Notes: generated by a model from the sequence alone, not told the origin. A stretch of DNA of 64,000 nucleotides from Muraenolepis orangiensis (GCA_027704905.1 CM051000.1:10150342-10214341); one strand, 5' to 3'. Counted from the stretch's first letter, positions 1 to 15,540 are shown. Program-made: numbers and translations.

Positions 1-1343
<1,343 letters not shown>

Positions 1344-1576
1344 ATATTGTCACTTCACAGTTTACACAAGTATAAAGCAGTGATGTGAAAATCTTATGTG
1401 CAATACCCGACGACAGACAGCAGTAATAAAATAAAAATAAGATAAAAATAGAATAAAAATAGAATAAAGTAAAAAAATAAATAAAATAAAAATAAAAATA
1501 AAAATGCAAATGCATACACACACATACATGCAGCTCCTCCTTTAAACACAAACCAGCACATACATGCAACACCCCT

Positions 1577-1703
<127 letters not shown>

Positions 1704-1877
1704 ATTAATGAAAACAACGTGGATTCTATTTTCTTTTTTTCAATAATGGATGTGCTTGTGGAAGAAAGTGGGTCAGGGTAAGACGGCCATTCTCACTGGA
1801 AGCGGGCCACGAGTTACAGGAGGAAATAGTCAATATGCATGAAGGCAGGGCTCTCCTCTCTCCTCTCCCCCCCGCCT

Positions 1878-2181
1878 TAGGGTTAGGGGGTTAAGGTTAG
1901 GGTTAGGGGGTTAGGGAATTAAGGTTAGGGTTAGGGGGTTAGGTTTATGGGTGGTTAGGGTTATGGGGTTAGGGTTAGGGTTAAGGGTTAGGTTTGGGTT
2001 AAGGGTAAGGGGTTAAGGTTAGGTTATGGGTTAAGGTTAAGGTTAGGGTTAGGGTTAGGGTTAGGGTTAGGGGAGTAAGGTTAAGGTTAGGGCTAGGGTG
2101 AGGGGGTTAGGGGGTTAAGGTTAAGGTAAAGGTTAGGGTTAGGGGGTTAAGGTAAAGGCTAGGGTTAGGGTTAGGGGGTTA
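1878..2181 (+). repeat. Degenerate interstitial telomere-like TTAGGG block
   Basis: About 300 bp are built from TTAGGG, TTAGGGGG, TTAAGG and TTAGGGTTA variants, all in one orientation. A short run of the same motif lies at 131-146. Confidence 0.85.
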
Positions 2182-3433
2182 CACCCTCTCTCCCACACCT
2201 TCACTCATTGCCATTTCCCATTTTGTTTTCCCAAGTTCACCAACAGATTCACTCCCTCACTGGCGTACTTCCACTTGTGCACTGCCCCTCTGCGTGCTAC
2301 TATTCACGGCTTGCGGCTCACATCCATGCCACCCATCAGACTCAAAGCAGTGCCATTTGAAAAATAAGCATTTGAACAAGTCATCGCGTTATCCCTGTGA
2401 ACACACATGAAACGGGCTCCGTAATCACACCCAAATCCCAGCCACGGTGGCGGGAGATACCGACAAAACGGAATGCATAAATAAATAATAACGTGCGCCA
2501 AAAGGCACCATTTAAATATAATACCAGTGTGGCGAGAGCAGCGAGTTTGCAGCCTTCCCCCACTGCCTTGTGCTTCTTCTGCTGGGGCTGGGATACCCGA
2601 CCGTCTGAGACCGGCCCCTGGAGCCTCGCTCACGGAGGAACAATCCATACATGTGAATGAGATTAATGACACGGCTTTTTGAGCGTGTCCACGGACAACA
2701 CGGAGTGAATCAACACGCCGCAGGAGCTAGTCTGCCGTGCACACACGTGCACACACATACACACACCCCATGCACACACCTTATACACACACACACACGC
2801 ACACACGCACACACACACCCAAGCACACACACCATGCACACACACACACACGCACACACACACCCAATGCACACACACCATGCACACACACACACACACA
2901 CACACACCCCATGCACACACCACACTCACACACAAACACACATCTTGTACACACGTGCACTGCACGCACACATAATTAACCAAAGTCAACTTCTATTATA
3001 AATGCTGGCTGCCCAGTGTCTGAATAATGGAACACTGTGTGAACTGCCTCTTGGTGTGAAACCAAGATAATGTTGATTCTCAAGCTCAGGCTTTTTTCAT
3101 TACTCCACAGCATGTCATTAATATTGTGATTAATAAAAAATAAAAACCTTTCAAAACCTAGACACAGACAAAATAGATACACTGTGCTGCTTTCGGAAAA
3201 GCCTTTTCTGGAATATATACAAGGACACCAGAGCATGAATAGGATTACCTGGGAAGTGAGAAGAATAGACTCACTGTGAACTCATATCATGAATTATGGC
3301 CATGATTCTCCCATGACTGTTACCGATGCTCTATCTTTGAGTCACCTGAAATCCATGTGGTCATGAATCGTGTCTTCATGTTGTATCTCACAGACGCACG
3401 TCTGACCTAAGTTGAATGTCTACGGGAACCTGA
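2182..3433. other. Intergenic, nothing beyond the CA-rich tract
   Basis: Unique-looking DNA on either side of the compound CA repeat; no gene or known repeat recognised. Confidence 0.45.
2738..2972. repeat. Compound CA-rich repeat with CACGCA and CACCC interruptions
   Basis: Imperfect CA array with repeated CCATGCACACAC units; low complexity, not coding. Confidence 0.95.
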
Positions 3434-4265
3434 ATGGGAAGCATAAGGTTGAACCCTATGTGGCTTAGCGTGGTTTCTCTGACACACAGGACACCGGTAG
3501 ATTGTTTGAACAAACCAGTTTATTGGAGTGCTGGCAAGACATTACAGCCAGAGCACATAGCATATGCTGACATGTCAGAGCTCTTTTGCTGTCTTTGTGA
3601 CCACAATTGTCATTGTGTCCACCCAGATGTATGATGACTAGACCAGTCTAACGGCCCACCCAGTGGACTGCCCCAACTGGTAGGCCTATCTAGCCATCAT
3701 ATATCTGGATGGACACACTCCCACTGTGATATCTCACTATGTCAATTTTAGTCACATGACAATTTTTTAATGAATGTAATGGCTAATCACACTCACACCT
3801 GTTGGTAAAATGTATATTTGCCATATGCAACACGTACAATGGAATGCTTACTCTCCATTTCATAACATGCATCCATAAAATAACAATAAAGTGACTGATG
3901 GAGGATGTGTGGAATTTTGCAAAAAGCATTTCAAAGCATGTTAAAGTGCCAGTAGTGCAGCAGCATTAGAATACAGTTCAGTACAGTGCAGAACAGTGCA
4001 GTAGTTGTAATGAGTCCAGATAGTCCAGCAAAGTATGATAGTGTATGATAGTGTAATGTAATATGGATGACACTGTTATGATAGTGGCAGCACTCCTAGC
4101 AGTTCAGTAAGCACACTTTATAGGGCCCCTTTAACCTTTGTGTCTTGATTACTCTCATGCACCACAGCTGTGCAGCCTCACCCAGCAGCCCCAGACTCTA
4201 ATCAGCCTGACTGGTGCCAGATGAGGCTGCTTAGACCAGCCACCAACCACACACTGCATTGACCA
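3434..4265. repeat. Dispersed repeat family, copy 1
   Basis: Segments ACCAGTTTATTGGAGTG, GAGCTCTTTT, GTGCAGCCTCACC, GATGAGGCTGCTTAGACCAG and CCACCAACCACACAC recur in the same order at 15255-15540 and partly at 20930-21390. No coding potential. The intervening 3700-4130 looks like unclassified filler with a short CAGTGCAG-type run. Confidence 0.6.
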
Positions 4266-4419
4266 TATGCACTCTCAGTCTCTCCCACTCTTTCTCAACA
4301 TACTTCAAACTGTATACAATTCAGTTTGAGCCAGTCTCCGCCAACCAGTTTGTGAACTTTCTACTAGTCTCCTCCGAATGATTGCGTTCTTAAAACACAC
4401 CTCGACATCGAGACGGGCA

Positions 4420-4590
4420 GCAGCAGCTCAGTCTGTTGGGACTTGGCTTGGGAACTGAAGGGTCGCCGGTTCAAGTCCCCTTAAGTACGGAGTGAGAACT
4501 GTTACTTGGGCAAAAAAGTGCCAGTTGCGTCCTGGGTTAAATGCAGAGAAACTAATTTCACTGTGTGTGTACATATATGAGACCATAAGA
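4420..4590 (+). mobile_element. tRNA-derived SINE, diverged copy
   Basis: It shares CAGCTCAGTCTGTTGGGAC, the B box GGTTCAAGTCC and GGGTTAAATGCAGAGAAAC with the copy at 7551. The central hairpin is lost or replaced. Confidence 0.75.
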
Positions 4591-4984
4591 CAAGTAAATA
4601 TTCCAGATTTCGATTTTTGGACGAGGGGACACCGAGGTGTGTGTAGATGTGTGGAGCAACGGTTGATGATGGCCGTGTCTGAGAGAGGGTTTAGCTTCTC
4701 AGACACAAGGTCTTACCAGAAACAACCAGGCATTCAGTGGCAATATTATAAGAAACACCACAACAATATTTTCTGTAGCCTATTCATATTAGTGAATAAA
4801 TAATGAATAATTTTGAGATTTTAGCTATTGAGGCTTTCATGGGCTTCAATCAAGGGGTCTCGGACCCCCCTGTGACTCCCAGTTTTTATCACACTGGCTA
4901 AATGTCTGATTTACTGTAAACAAACACAATTCTCAACTGCAAAGTTCGCGGTAACTAAAATAGTATACCGGAATACATGGAATC

Positions 4985-5210
4985 ATATTTGTAATGGTAA
5001 ACTTCTAGCAACCACAGCTGCCAGTAATGTACACTTAACTTAACGTAATATATTTTACAGTTGTAGGCCTACTGTGTTTTTTGACAGTAAAGTTGTAAAT
5101 GCAATAGTTTCTTACTGTAATTTTCTATTATAGATCTCCACCATATATTAAAGTAAAGTTCTGGGAACAACAGCTGCCAGTAGTTCACTGTGAATTCAAC
5201 AGAATGTTTT
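4985..5210 (+). repeat. Diverged tandem units with ACAGCTGCCAGTA core
   Basis: GGTAAACTTCTAGCAACCAC-AGCTGCCAGTAATGTAC (about 4998) and AGTAAAGTTCTGGGAACAAC-AGCTGCCAGTAGTTCAC (about 5152) are diverged copies of one unit; the intervening DNA has further TTACTGTAA-type pieces. Confidence 0.5.
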
Positions 5211-5639
5211 TTGTTTCTAAAGTGAATGTTGTGAAATAGATGGAATATATTCATAGTCATATTCATAACGCACATTGTATTGTCCCAAAATGCTAATCCC
5301 AAAACACAACAGCAAGTGTATTGTCTTAGGTTATCGGTCCTTCAAATGAAAATGAAGTTATTTAAAGGCACAAATCAGCAGCATCTGATCTACATCAAAT
5401 ACAAAAGGTAGCTGACAGGAAAGGAAAAGATGAAAGGAAACCGGAAAAGATCTGCCAAGACAACAGCAAACCTTTAGGAAGATGATTCAGATTCAATTTC
5501 TGATGATTTGTTACCTACCGATCAAAGTAATTGCATTTGTTTCATCGAACAATCATAACCATCAGTCATTTGGTTCATTGCAATATGATAAAACTGCGTA
5601 TCCTTCTCTTAATGGGTCACTCCCTACTCCTACTAGTAA

Positions 5640-5980
<341 letters not shown>

Positions 5981-6365
5981 GGGGGGGGGTGGATGGGGTG
6001 AGGAAGGCTATGCATCTCAGCGGGAGAAAACAAGGGGAAGGAACGAGATAACGAAGAGTGAATAGAATAGGAGGGAGTTTTTCATACACACGTCGTCCCA
6101 TTCAAGAAGGGGAATTGGGCCGGGGGGTTTGGTTGACATTTCTTAAATTTCTCTCTTCCAACACCACTTAAGTCACAGCCACCTTTATCTCTGATGCCCC
6201 TATCACTCTTTCTCTACATTACATGTTCTTTCTCTCACACATAAGCCCACCCCCCTCCACCCCTGAGGGCCAATAGTGAGACCCTCAGTCTCCCATGTGG
6301 AGGAGCTTACTTTGATCATGACTGATGTCAAAGCTCTCTCTGCCAGCAGTGTGCACACAATACAA

Positions 6366-6862
<497 letters not shown>

Positions 6863-7046
6863 TCATTGACAATCATATTCACCAGCTAACCGGTAGGAGG
6901 AGGAGTTTGACACATATCCAATTCATTCAAAGTGAGCAGGCAAATAAAAAAAAATTGAATAAAATTACGTGGAGAGTGTAGGTGAGATAACACCAAAGAC
7001 CAGTTAGATGGTACAGACTGCTCAACAACGCCAACGGGTTACTTGT

Positions 7047-7190
<144 letters not shown>

Positions 7191-7496
7191 TTATAATAAA
7201 CTCCCCCTCCCCCTACTCCAATGTTATTTTCCTTGTATACCATGAACCACTTTAACCTCTGGCCTCGCTGCGTTGTGGCGGAAATGAAGCTGAAAGAAAT
7301 GTCCACGCCACAGTGTTTCTGAGAGATTTTGTTTGCCAGCGATGGAGAGAGCAATGGATACGGAGAGCACCTCTCAGTCGTCATATAGTGGACCTCCGTT
7401 ACGTCACGGTGCTGTGACAGGGCCTCAGGGTGTATGGTAATCCCAATGTATTGTTGTGTATTTATTCATGTGTTTATTTGGTAACACTGCTTTAGA

Positions 7497-8513
7497 TTAC
7501 AGCCCGCAACCTACAGCCTTATAACTCCAGAGTTACGGTGTCATTTTCGTGCAGCAGTGGTAGCTCAGTCTGTTGGGACCTGGCTTGGGAACCGGAAGGT
7601 CGCCGGTTCAAGTCCCCGGAACACCTGGGCACTGCCGAGGTGCCCTTGAGCAAGGCACCAGACCCATACACTACTCCCCGGGCGAATAGCTGCCCCAATG
7701 CTCCTAATACAAGGATGGGTTAAATGCAGAGAAACAAATTCCACTGCGTATGTCAGATTATATTATCACACGATGATCTTACAAAGAGCATATACTGTGG
7801 TTATTGTCCTACTGGGCACCTATTCTATTTTTACAGGGTTCATATGACCTACTTGACAATTATCTGAAACTAGCTTGTTAAGGACAAATGAGTTATGAGC
7901 AATGAGGCAGGATCGGTGGAAATATTCTAAATAAATAATTAAAATGATTGTTCTAAAGTCTGGACTATTAGATATTGTATGTATGGTGTATATATATTGA
8001 ACCTACCATATAACTTAAAGTAACAAGAGGGGAACTAGCAGATCATTCGATTACAGCCTGCATACCCTGTACCTAGTATGTAACTAAAGGTAATGAAAAT
8101 GAATTAACTTAATTAACTACAGAGAACAATAATTGCCTCACACCGTGTTTGAACAAACTGAATTAACTGCACTTTGCTGTCAAGAGCAGAATATTTAACA
8201 GTATTAAGTTAAGTGGTGTGAATGACAGCTGAGGCCAATAGTCCATGAAAATACAATGTCCTATGTTCCTTTGTTGTTGGTAATGAGGTCATGTTTGAAA
8301 TAGAATGAGAAGTCATTGCATATTCCCTGATACATACATAGATTGGTCACACTACAGTATCACTTTTGTTACACAATTGTTACCTATTTATTCCATAACT
8401 TTACATCTTGTTCCCCGGTACCTACACTCATATACGTATTGGTACGTACTAGTACCATCAATTACACCGTAACTCCGGAGTAGCCTAATTACGCGGGACG
8501 TTGCGGGCTGTAA
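7497..8513. repeat. Inverted repeat pair ~1 kb apart (possible foldback/MITE ends)
   Basis: Left arm: TTACAGCCCGCAAC (7497-7510) and AACTCCAGAGTTACGGTGT (7523-7541). Right arm, inverted: ACACCGTAACTCCGGAGT (8464-8481) and GTTGCGGGCTGTAA (8500-8513). A SINE sits inside. No transposase is visible. Confidence 0.5.
7551..7755 (+). mobile_element. tRNA-derived SINE (best-preserved copy)
   Basis: The copy has an A box (TAGCTCAGTCTGTTGG from 7561) and a B box (GGTTCAAGTCC at 7605-7615). These are followed by a conserved stem-loop GGTGCC..GGCACC (7639-7659) and GGGTTAAATGCAGAGAAAC before the end. At least four more copies lie in the window. It sits inside a larger inverted-repeat structure (7497-8513). 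Confidence 0.85.
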
Positions 8514-8838
8514 ATGTAGCCTGATGTTAAGTAGCCTACAGCCTACTTTTACGCACGACGTGCGTAAAACGTACAATTCAATTGTACGTGTACAATTGAA
8601 TTAGTTTGAGAGGCTACCGATGGTTCCAGTTAGTAGGCTCAATATTGATGTGTCGATGTTGACAGTTGACGTGATAAGGCAACAATGTACGACCAGGCTT
8701 AAAAGCGAAGTTGTTCTGTTCTTTAGCCTATTTATTATTGCGCGCAAATGGATAGGTCAACAGACAGAGAAAGGAAAGGAGAATCAAGTGTAAAAGAGCG
8801 CGCATTGTGCATGGGTGCATGGGTGCGTCGATGCACGG

Positions 8839-8951
<113 letters not shown>

Positions 8952-9298
8952 AATCTAAAGTTGATATAAGCGTTGAATCATTTCAAATAGCCAGTAAACA
9001 TCATCGAGAACAATTACAATTAAGAAGACCCTTTCATCAGTTGGATTAGAGTTTTATTAGAGAAGGTGAGTCCTTACCTTGGAAGTCTCCCTTTGGCCCA
9101 AATAAGTAGAATGTGGTTGTATTCCGCTTTTTCTGGTTAACCAGTTGCGGTCCACGCCGACGACCCGTGGTGGACCGGTGGAAAGGAAACCTTAAATAGA
9201 TCTAAAAGTCAGATCTAAACTCTAAGTTACATCTTCAGGTAAAGCGACGGTGACGGACAACGTTGAGGTAGAGAGCGAGAAGCAGAACACAACAAAAG

Positions 9299-9542
<244 letters not shown>

Positions 9543-10012
9543 GGGAGGACCCATCACCACACCGATCTGCAAATAAAAAAGCACTCGAACGTTTTTCAAC
9601 CAGTGGTCATTGCGATGAACTCGATTGCGAATACAGATGGTTGTGTTTTACGCAGGGCGAAATACACCGTTACACAGCACACTGTGTCCAATCGAAACAC
9701 CAAAAAAAGGATGTGAAACGTGTTGAACAAGTAACAAAGTAACACAACGCTCACAATGACTGAATAAATGAATAAATAAATAATAAATGGTCACAAGTGG
9801 GATCAAAGGTTTAATGAAAGTATGTGTTTATTATTGATCATGGCACACCTGCCCATCTGCGCTTTAAACAAATTGCCTCCAAGCCTCTCTCCCTCCTTCT
9901 TTCTATTGACACCCTCAACCCAAGTTTGTTCCCTGTCCCCTCCCACTTCCCTTGTTCCGGAAATGATGACCTCCCTGAAAAATTAATGGCCATCGCCATG
10001 ACGATAACCACC

Positions 10013-10160
<148 letters not shown>

Positions 10161-10584
10161 GATGATCATGGTTACAGTGGCAGTTAGCCAAAGCGACAGC
10201 CTATCACCACCCAGGCACCGTATAGCCAACCTGCAGGCTTGGGGGAGTAGACACACCATTGTGCACCAGCCAGCAGGCATTGAGAAGGCATGATCGTAAT
10301 AGCATCTCTAATGACACAGTGTGCATTTGGATCCCGTCGCTCAGGAGTGGCTGTAGTCACATCATCTCATCATTCCCCCCCCCACCCCCCACCACCCCTC
10401 TCTTTCTCTCTCTCCCATGCAGCTCCTTTGAGGAGTTTTTGTGGTAGAGCCACTCGGTCTCGGCAGGTGAAATAGTGTCTAACCCTTACTTCCCGTCTAA
10501 CCCTACCTGCCTTTAACCCTACTGTACAGTGGGCGGTCCCTCTGGGTCCACACAGTGTCGGACACAGACGTCACCCCTAACTCA

Positions 10585-10760
10585 ACTAACCCCCGACAGG
10601 CTTGATATTAGACTGTGAACCCTGGTTCATCTCTGAGCAGCCAAGTCATCTCCTCCCTGATTGGTTCAGGGAAATCCATTTTTCCTGTCAATCTAGTCAC
10701 CCACACGGTGTTATCATCTGAATGGAAGAAACATATTGGAAAGGGAAAGGTAGGGAGGAG
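10585..10760. repeat. Second dispersed repeat family, diverged copy
   Basis: CCTGATTGGTTCAGGGAAAT and GTCAATCTAGTCACCCACAC resemble the middle of the 15.0-kb copy. Confidence 0.4.
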
Positions 10761-10839
10761 CGGGGGAGGGTTTGTGTTCTTTTGAGTTGTTCATTTTCAA
10801 AATATTTTGTTGTGTTTTCTGCGCTCTCTCTTTACAACT

Positions 10840-11360
10840 CTTAAAGCTTACGCTTGTTTAAGTGCAGTGTTACATGTATTCTATGTGCAGGCAGCAGTAC
10901 AGGCTTGCTCTTGCATATTGGAGCATCTCTGAGCTGCAGGAGGGAGTCTAGGGTGGAGTGCTTCTCCAACAGCTTGGAGCTGCAAGTCCGGCCCTTGGTG
11001 TCTGGCCGCCTGCATCATCCCCCAGCCAAGTCCCTCCGTATTAGGAGCTATTAGGTCCGCATGGGCCATGTTATAAATCACGCTTAATTATCCCTTAGCG
11101 TTTCATGGTGAGACAAGCGCACCTCGTCATGCACAGCTCCACATTTTTTTTTGCCATTGTCAACATTTGACATTATCTTTCAAGTGGCATTTTCAATTAT
11201 TCCGTATCGCTAAGCTTCTTTGCGGAACATGCGGAGAACAGACAGCACATCTCCGCTGAGCTGGTAATGCTCTTCCTCACAGCCATCAAATGTCAGGTGT
11301 GTGGCACATAATGGAATAAAAGCCGGCATTAGGACGACTTTAATCAGAAGCTCACATTTA
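10840..11360. promoter_or_regulatory. Candidate conserved non-coding element (unproven)
   Basis: About 500 bp with no simple repeat, no SINE or LINE similarity and no splice-bounded frame, in an otherwise repeat-filled region. It has homeodomain-type cores (CTTAATTATC near 11083, TTCAATTATTCC near 11190) and balanced composition. This is judged by texture only. Confidence 0.25.
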
Positions 11361-11785
11361 TTTTATTATGTACTCAAGGAGCATGATGGACACTTAAATA
11401 ACAGGGAGCCGTTACACTGAAGGCCCTGACGGCGCCCCTAGCTGGTGTCTCAGATGGTGAGGATCTGCAACGCGTAATGAATGGAACATGTGAGATGGGG
11501 GTTGGGCTCGTTATGCATAGGCGGGGCATACAGTGCATACAGTGCGGGCTCTCCCGGGGGAAGGAAACATATTCTAATTACATTCTATTCATGCAGTGAG
11601 GTATCGGTGCCTGCATACTATTATAAACAGGGTTTAGTCTCGTTATCTTCATACCGTAACCAAGACAAAATATTTGGATTTGTAGTAAATCCATATTTGG
11701 AACTCAAGTGTTGCAACACATTTGTAACCTTTTTTTGTCACAGCTCGTGCCAAACAAGCGGCTTCAGAAGAATCACGGCCGCGCC

Positions 11786-11789
<4 letters not shown>

Positions 11790-11835
<46 letters not shown>

Positions 11836-11956
11836 CACATTCCGCCGCTTATACACCTGCCCGCAATCAGCTCATCACCTGTACGGCGTTTCAACTCCGC
11901 GTTTTCCTCCCACTCATCGCCACGTTGAGGGTTGTTGTTGTTGTTGTTGTTGTTGT
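11790..11956. repeat. (TG)n at 11790-11834 and (TTG)n at 11929-11956
   Basis: Two short arrays separated by about 95 bp of unique sequence. Confidence 0.9.
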
Positions 11957-12798
11957 AGCTCCTCTCTGGCTCCCATTGTCCTTTTGATTTTCGCTCTGAT
12001 GGTTTCAGACTTGACGTAACGCCGGCTTACCTGCCTGCTTACTTACCCACTCCACCCTCACCTCCATCAACCACAACACCTTTGCTATTTGTGGTGAATG
12101 GACTGCATTTATACAGTGCTTTTTTTGTTGAAATTCCCGCTTTACAATTTATTGAAACATTCACCCATTCATGCATGGACGGCGGTGTCAGCCACGTCAG
12201 GCCACAGCCAGCTCGTCAGGAGCCATTAGAGCAGAGGTGTCTCGCTCAGGGACACCACGACATTTGGCTTAAGGAGAAGCCAGGGGGGGGGGGTCCAACC
12301 AGTAAGCTTCCAGTTGCCAGACAATCCCGCTGTTCCTCCTGAGATGCTGCCCTATCTATATTCATCTCATCTCCTTGGAAATGCTTTTACAATGAATGTG
12401 TTAACCATCATGTGCCACTGAATCCCTGCAAAGAGAGCCGAACCCCACACTTTAGCTTTGAAGTGTCTTCATCCTGCTTTAAAGACAAAGGAAGTATATT
12501 TTTTTTCAAACAGCATTAGCATAGATTTTTTTTTAGTTAGGATTGTTTAGACTGTGGGAGACTTTATCTAAATGAGGACAATGCAATTAGCAATAGGAAC
12601 TCCAACCGCCTCCACTGCGCCTTTTGAACCACCGGATAAATGCAGTTTTCTTTTCTTCTGGGTTGCCTCTGCTGCTGATGTAAATAAAACAATGACCAGC
12701 TGGACCGCAGCATGGAGGGAACAAACTGATGCTGCTGCCTATACTCCAGCTGCCTCATCCTGACCACTTCTGTTGTCTTCTCTCCATGCATGAGAGTA

Positions 12799-12809
12799 CA
12801 CACACACAC

Positions 12810-12847
<38 letters not shown>

Positions 12848-13010
12848 CCCCCCCCACCCGGGGGAATACACAAATATACAGCTTTGAGGCATATGACACG
12901 ATGTGGTTATGTGCCGGTGCAGATGTACGTGTGTGTGTGTGTGTGTGTGTGTGTGGGGGTGTGTGTGTGTGTGTGTGGGGGTGTGTCGGTGTGCTTGTCT
13001 GTGTGTGTTG
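12799..13010. repeat. (CA)n then (GT)n, opposed arrays
   Basis: CA at 12799-12846 ending in a poly-C run, then GT at 12929-13010. The two can base-pair as a long inverted repeat around about 80 bp of unique DNA. Confidence 0.9.
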
Positions 13011-13241
13011 AGGGGGGAAACACACAGGGCGTATGCAGACTGCTATCTTGACCTGTGACGTGACAATCACCCAATCACGAAACTGCTTACATAAGCACAC
13101 CAGGAACCAGGAACCCAAACAACATAATCACAGGATGCTCAGGCAGCAGATCAAGTATTCCAAGTTCCTCACTGTTGTTCTACTCTGTCACAAGTTAAAT
13201 CGGCCCCAAAATCACTGATTCTTTCTGGCAGAACTTTAGGC

Positions 13242-13523
13242 TTATTCACCACCACAGAACACAGACACTCCGCGTCAACGTGACTCCCTTATTCACCACC
13301 ACAGAACACAGACACTCCGCGTCAACGTGACTCCCTTATTCACCACCACAGAACACAGACACTCCGCGTCAACGTGACTCCCTTATTCACCACCACAGAA
13401 CACAGACACTCCGCGTCAACGTGACTCCCTTATTCACCACCACAGAACACAGACACTCCGCGTCAACGTGACTCCCTTATTCACCACCACAGAACACAGA
13501 CACTCCGCGTCAACGTGACTCCC
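13242..13523 (+). repeat. 47-bp minisatellite, six near-identical units
   Basis: Units start at 13242, 13289, 13336, 13383, 13430 and 13477. Each begins TTATTCACCACCACAGAACA and ends CGTCAACGTGACTCCC. I see no difference between units, so the array is young, under homogenisation, or an assembly repeat. Confidence 0.9.
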
Positions 13524-13841
13524 GACGGGGTGTCCGAGAGGACCGCCGCCCCGCCTCCCACAGCAACTTAGCAACTTCAACCTTCCGTCTAAGTACCACC
13601 AGATGTGCGGCCCGTCGTTTCCCAGCTGCCACTCGCAGCGCTTTTTGGGTCGGCCCACTTCGTTTCGACTCCATTGTGTTCTGATTGCGTCTCAAGGTTG
13701 TCACGCGTTCGGCTCTATAGCAGAAGGCCAGTAAGTCCAACGAAAACCATGAGACAATCAAAACACAATTGAATCAAAGCAAAGTGGGATGAGGGAAAAA
13801 GGCTGATTGCAGCTTTAACCCTAAAAGACCATGAGAGAGGG

Positions 13842-13845
<4 letters not shown>

Positions 13846-13901
<56 letters not shown>

Positions 13902-13930
13902 ATAGGAAGAGCGAGAGTGAGAGCGAGAGA
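13846..13930. repeat. (GA)n microsatellite with G-run
   Basis: Pure GA at 13846-13893, poly-G, then irregular GAGCGAGA units. Confidence 0.95.
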
Positions 13931-14999
13931 GAGATGGAGATGGAGAGATAGATGGAGATGGAGAGCCGAGATAAAGATTTTAACTCCAAGCGCTGACTCC
14001 ATTAGGGTCACGTGTGCGTCTGTCCCAGGTCTCGGAGATTCCCCCCGTCTCCCTTAAAACCGCCATAGCGTTCCATCATAAAAACTTTAGTAGCTCTCCT
14101 CGTGCTCACCGGAGGGAAGTAACTCAATTGTAGATCAGCCAGAGGGATTTCAGAAAAAAGAAAGGACTAAACGTATATAAGGTACGAAAAGACGCCACAG
14201 CGCTCAGCCACACGCAATACCAGCAGCATGGTAGTGTCTTGGGGACGTCCCTCACCTATTATTTTTGGTATATAGTACACTATAGGTGCACTGTATAGTT
14301 ACATACAATTAGATATCCATATTCCCTGTACCCCCCCCCCCCCCTTATAGGGACGGAGAAAGGAGTAATCTGGTGGCTCTGCTGCATGATGGATGCTTGG
14401 GGGGGGCCAAGAACACTGGCAATGTGTGTGTGTGTGTGTGTGTGTGTGGGGGGGGGGGCTGTTGCCATGGTGACAAATGAGAGCATTTCCACTGCGTTTA
14501 GGGGTTATGATGCTGAATCCCCACCCCCTCCAGTGTTCGGATGGCATCATTAAAGGCTACCTTGCAAGCAGCTGGATTCACAAGATCATAATCACACGAG
14601 AATCCACCTTGCCAAGGCTTCAAGATATCCGCTTGTGACCGAACCCATGAGGAACTACCGTCAACTACGGCCCTGGTTTAGGTGTGATGACAGCAGAGTA
14701 TGTCGTCATTGTAAGAGAGCAAAATAATGGCACTGAAAGCTTTTCTTGATGTAAGATATGTTTTCACTCAGCTGCGTCATGTGGTTTGTTGATCCGATTG
14801 ATTGATTGATGTTAGCCCTTGATAGGCGCTGATACACAGATGGTTTGTCCAATCACCTGGCAAGTCTTTTTTGAAAGTGCCAGCCCTTTTTCCAAATAGT
14901 TTCCAAGGATGACTTCCCAGATGGTTCTTTGTAACAAACCACCTGGCGCATCAGGTTACAATAAAAAGTACTGCAGGTAATATTTTGAGAGCTTTTGTT

Positions 15000-15240
15000 G
15001 AAATGTCATGGCCATCCGTCAGCTATCAGTGAGTGAAATGCACCGTGAGAATATCTGTATGAGACTATATTTTAGATTTAAGACCTGCTCCTGACTCATA
15101 TCTGACCAGCACATGACTTTCCCTGATCGGTTCAGGGGATCCATCTAGCCAGTCAGTCACACCATCACAGGTGTGTGCAATGCAACACTTCTCAATGGTG
15201 GAAAACCATTGGGAGGGAGGGAGGTTTGTAGCAGACGAAG
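15000..15240. repeat. Second dispersed repeat family, longest copy
   Basis: It contains GCCATCCGTCAGCTATCAGT, GAGTGAAATGC, GATTTAAGACCTGCTCC and CCCTGATCGGTTCAGGGGAT. Related copies lie at 44255-44360, 45636-45875 and, more weakly, 10585-10760. No coding sequence; class unknown. Confidence 0.6.
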
Positions 15241-15254
15241 CTTCCACCAGCCAT

Positions 15255-15540
15255 TAACATGGCTACTTGTTAATGGCTCCTCCCGAAGACAAGGACACAG
15301 GTTGATGAGAGAATCCGGTTTATTGAAAGAGTTTGAATAATTGTGAACAAAGCAGATGGATGGTACATGCTAGAGCTCTTTTACTCGAGTGTGTGTGTGT
15401 GTGGTGGTGGATGTTTTAACCGGTGAGCCTTAATTAACAATGACCCACAGGTGTGCAGCCTCACCAGCCAATCAGTCTAACTCAGGCTAGGTGAGGCTGC
15501 TTCAACCAGACACCAACCACACACACAGTCCACAAGGTTG
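15255..15540. repeat. Dispersed repeat family, copy 2
   Basis: It shares CGGTTTATTGAAAGAG, GAGCTCTTTT and the hairpin GCAGCCTCACC..GGTGAGGCTGC (15455-15465 with 15490-15500, 24-nt loop) with the copies at 3.4 and 20.9 kb. Confidence 0.6.

Larger units (their letters stand above)
11361..15000. other. Intergenic with minisatellite and simple repeats only
   Basis: Apart from the arrays listed separately I see no gene. Poly-C/poly-G runs occur at 12285, 12845, 14330 and 14449. Confidence 0.45.

Noticed and set aside
1878..2181. True chromosome end
   Set aside because: The repeats are degenerate and flanked on both sides by ordinary sequence.
7551..7625. Functional tRNA gene
   Set aside because: A and B boxes are present but no cloverleaf or acceptor stem closes; it is a SINE head repeated five times.
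12799..13010. Functional long hairpin from opposed CA and GT arrays
   Set aside because: Such pairing is expected by chance where microsatellites are this dense; nothing else supports a role.
13242..13523. CRISPR-like array
   Set aside because: Units are contiguous with no spacers, in a vertebrate nuclear genome; it is a minisatellite.
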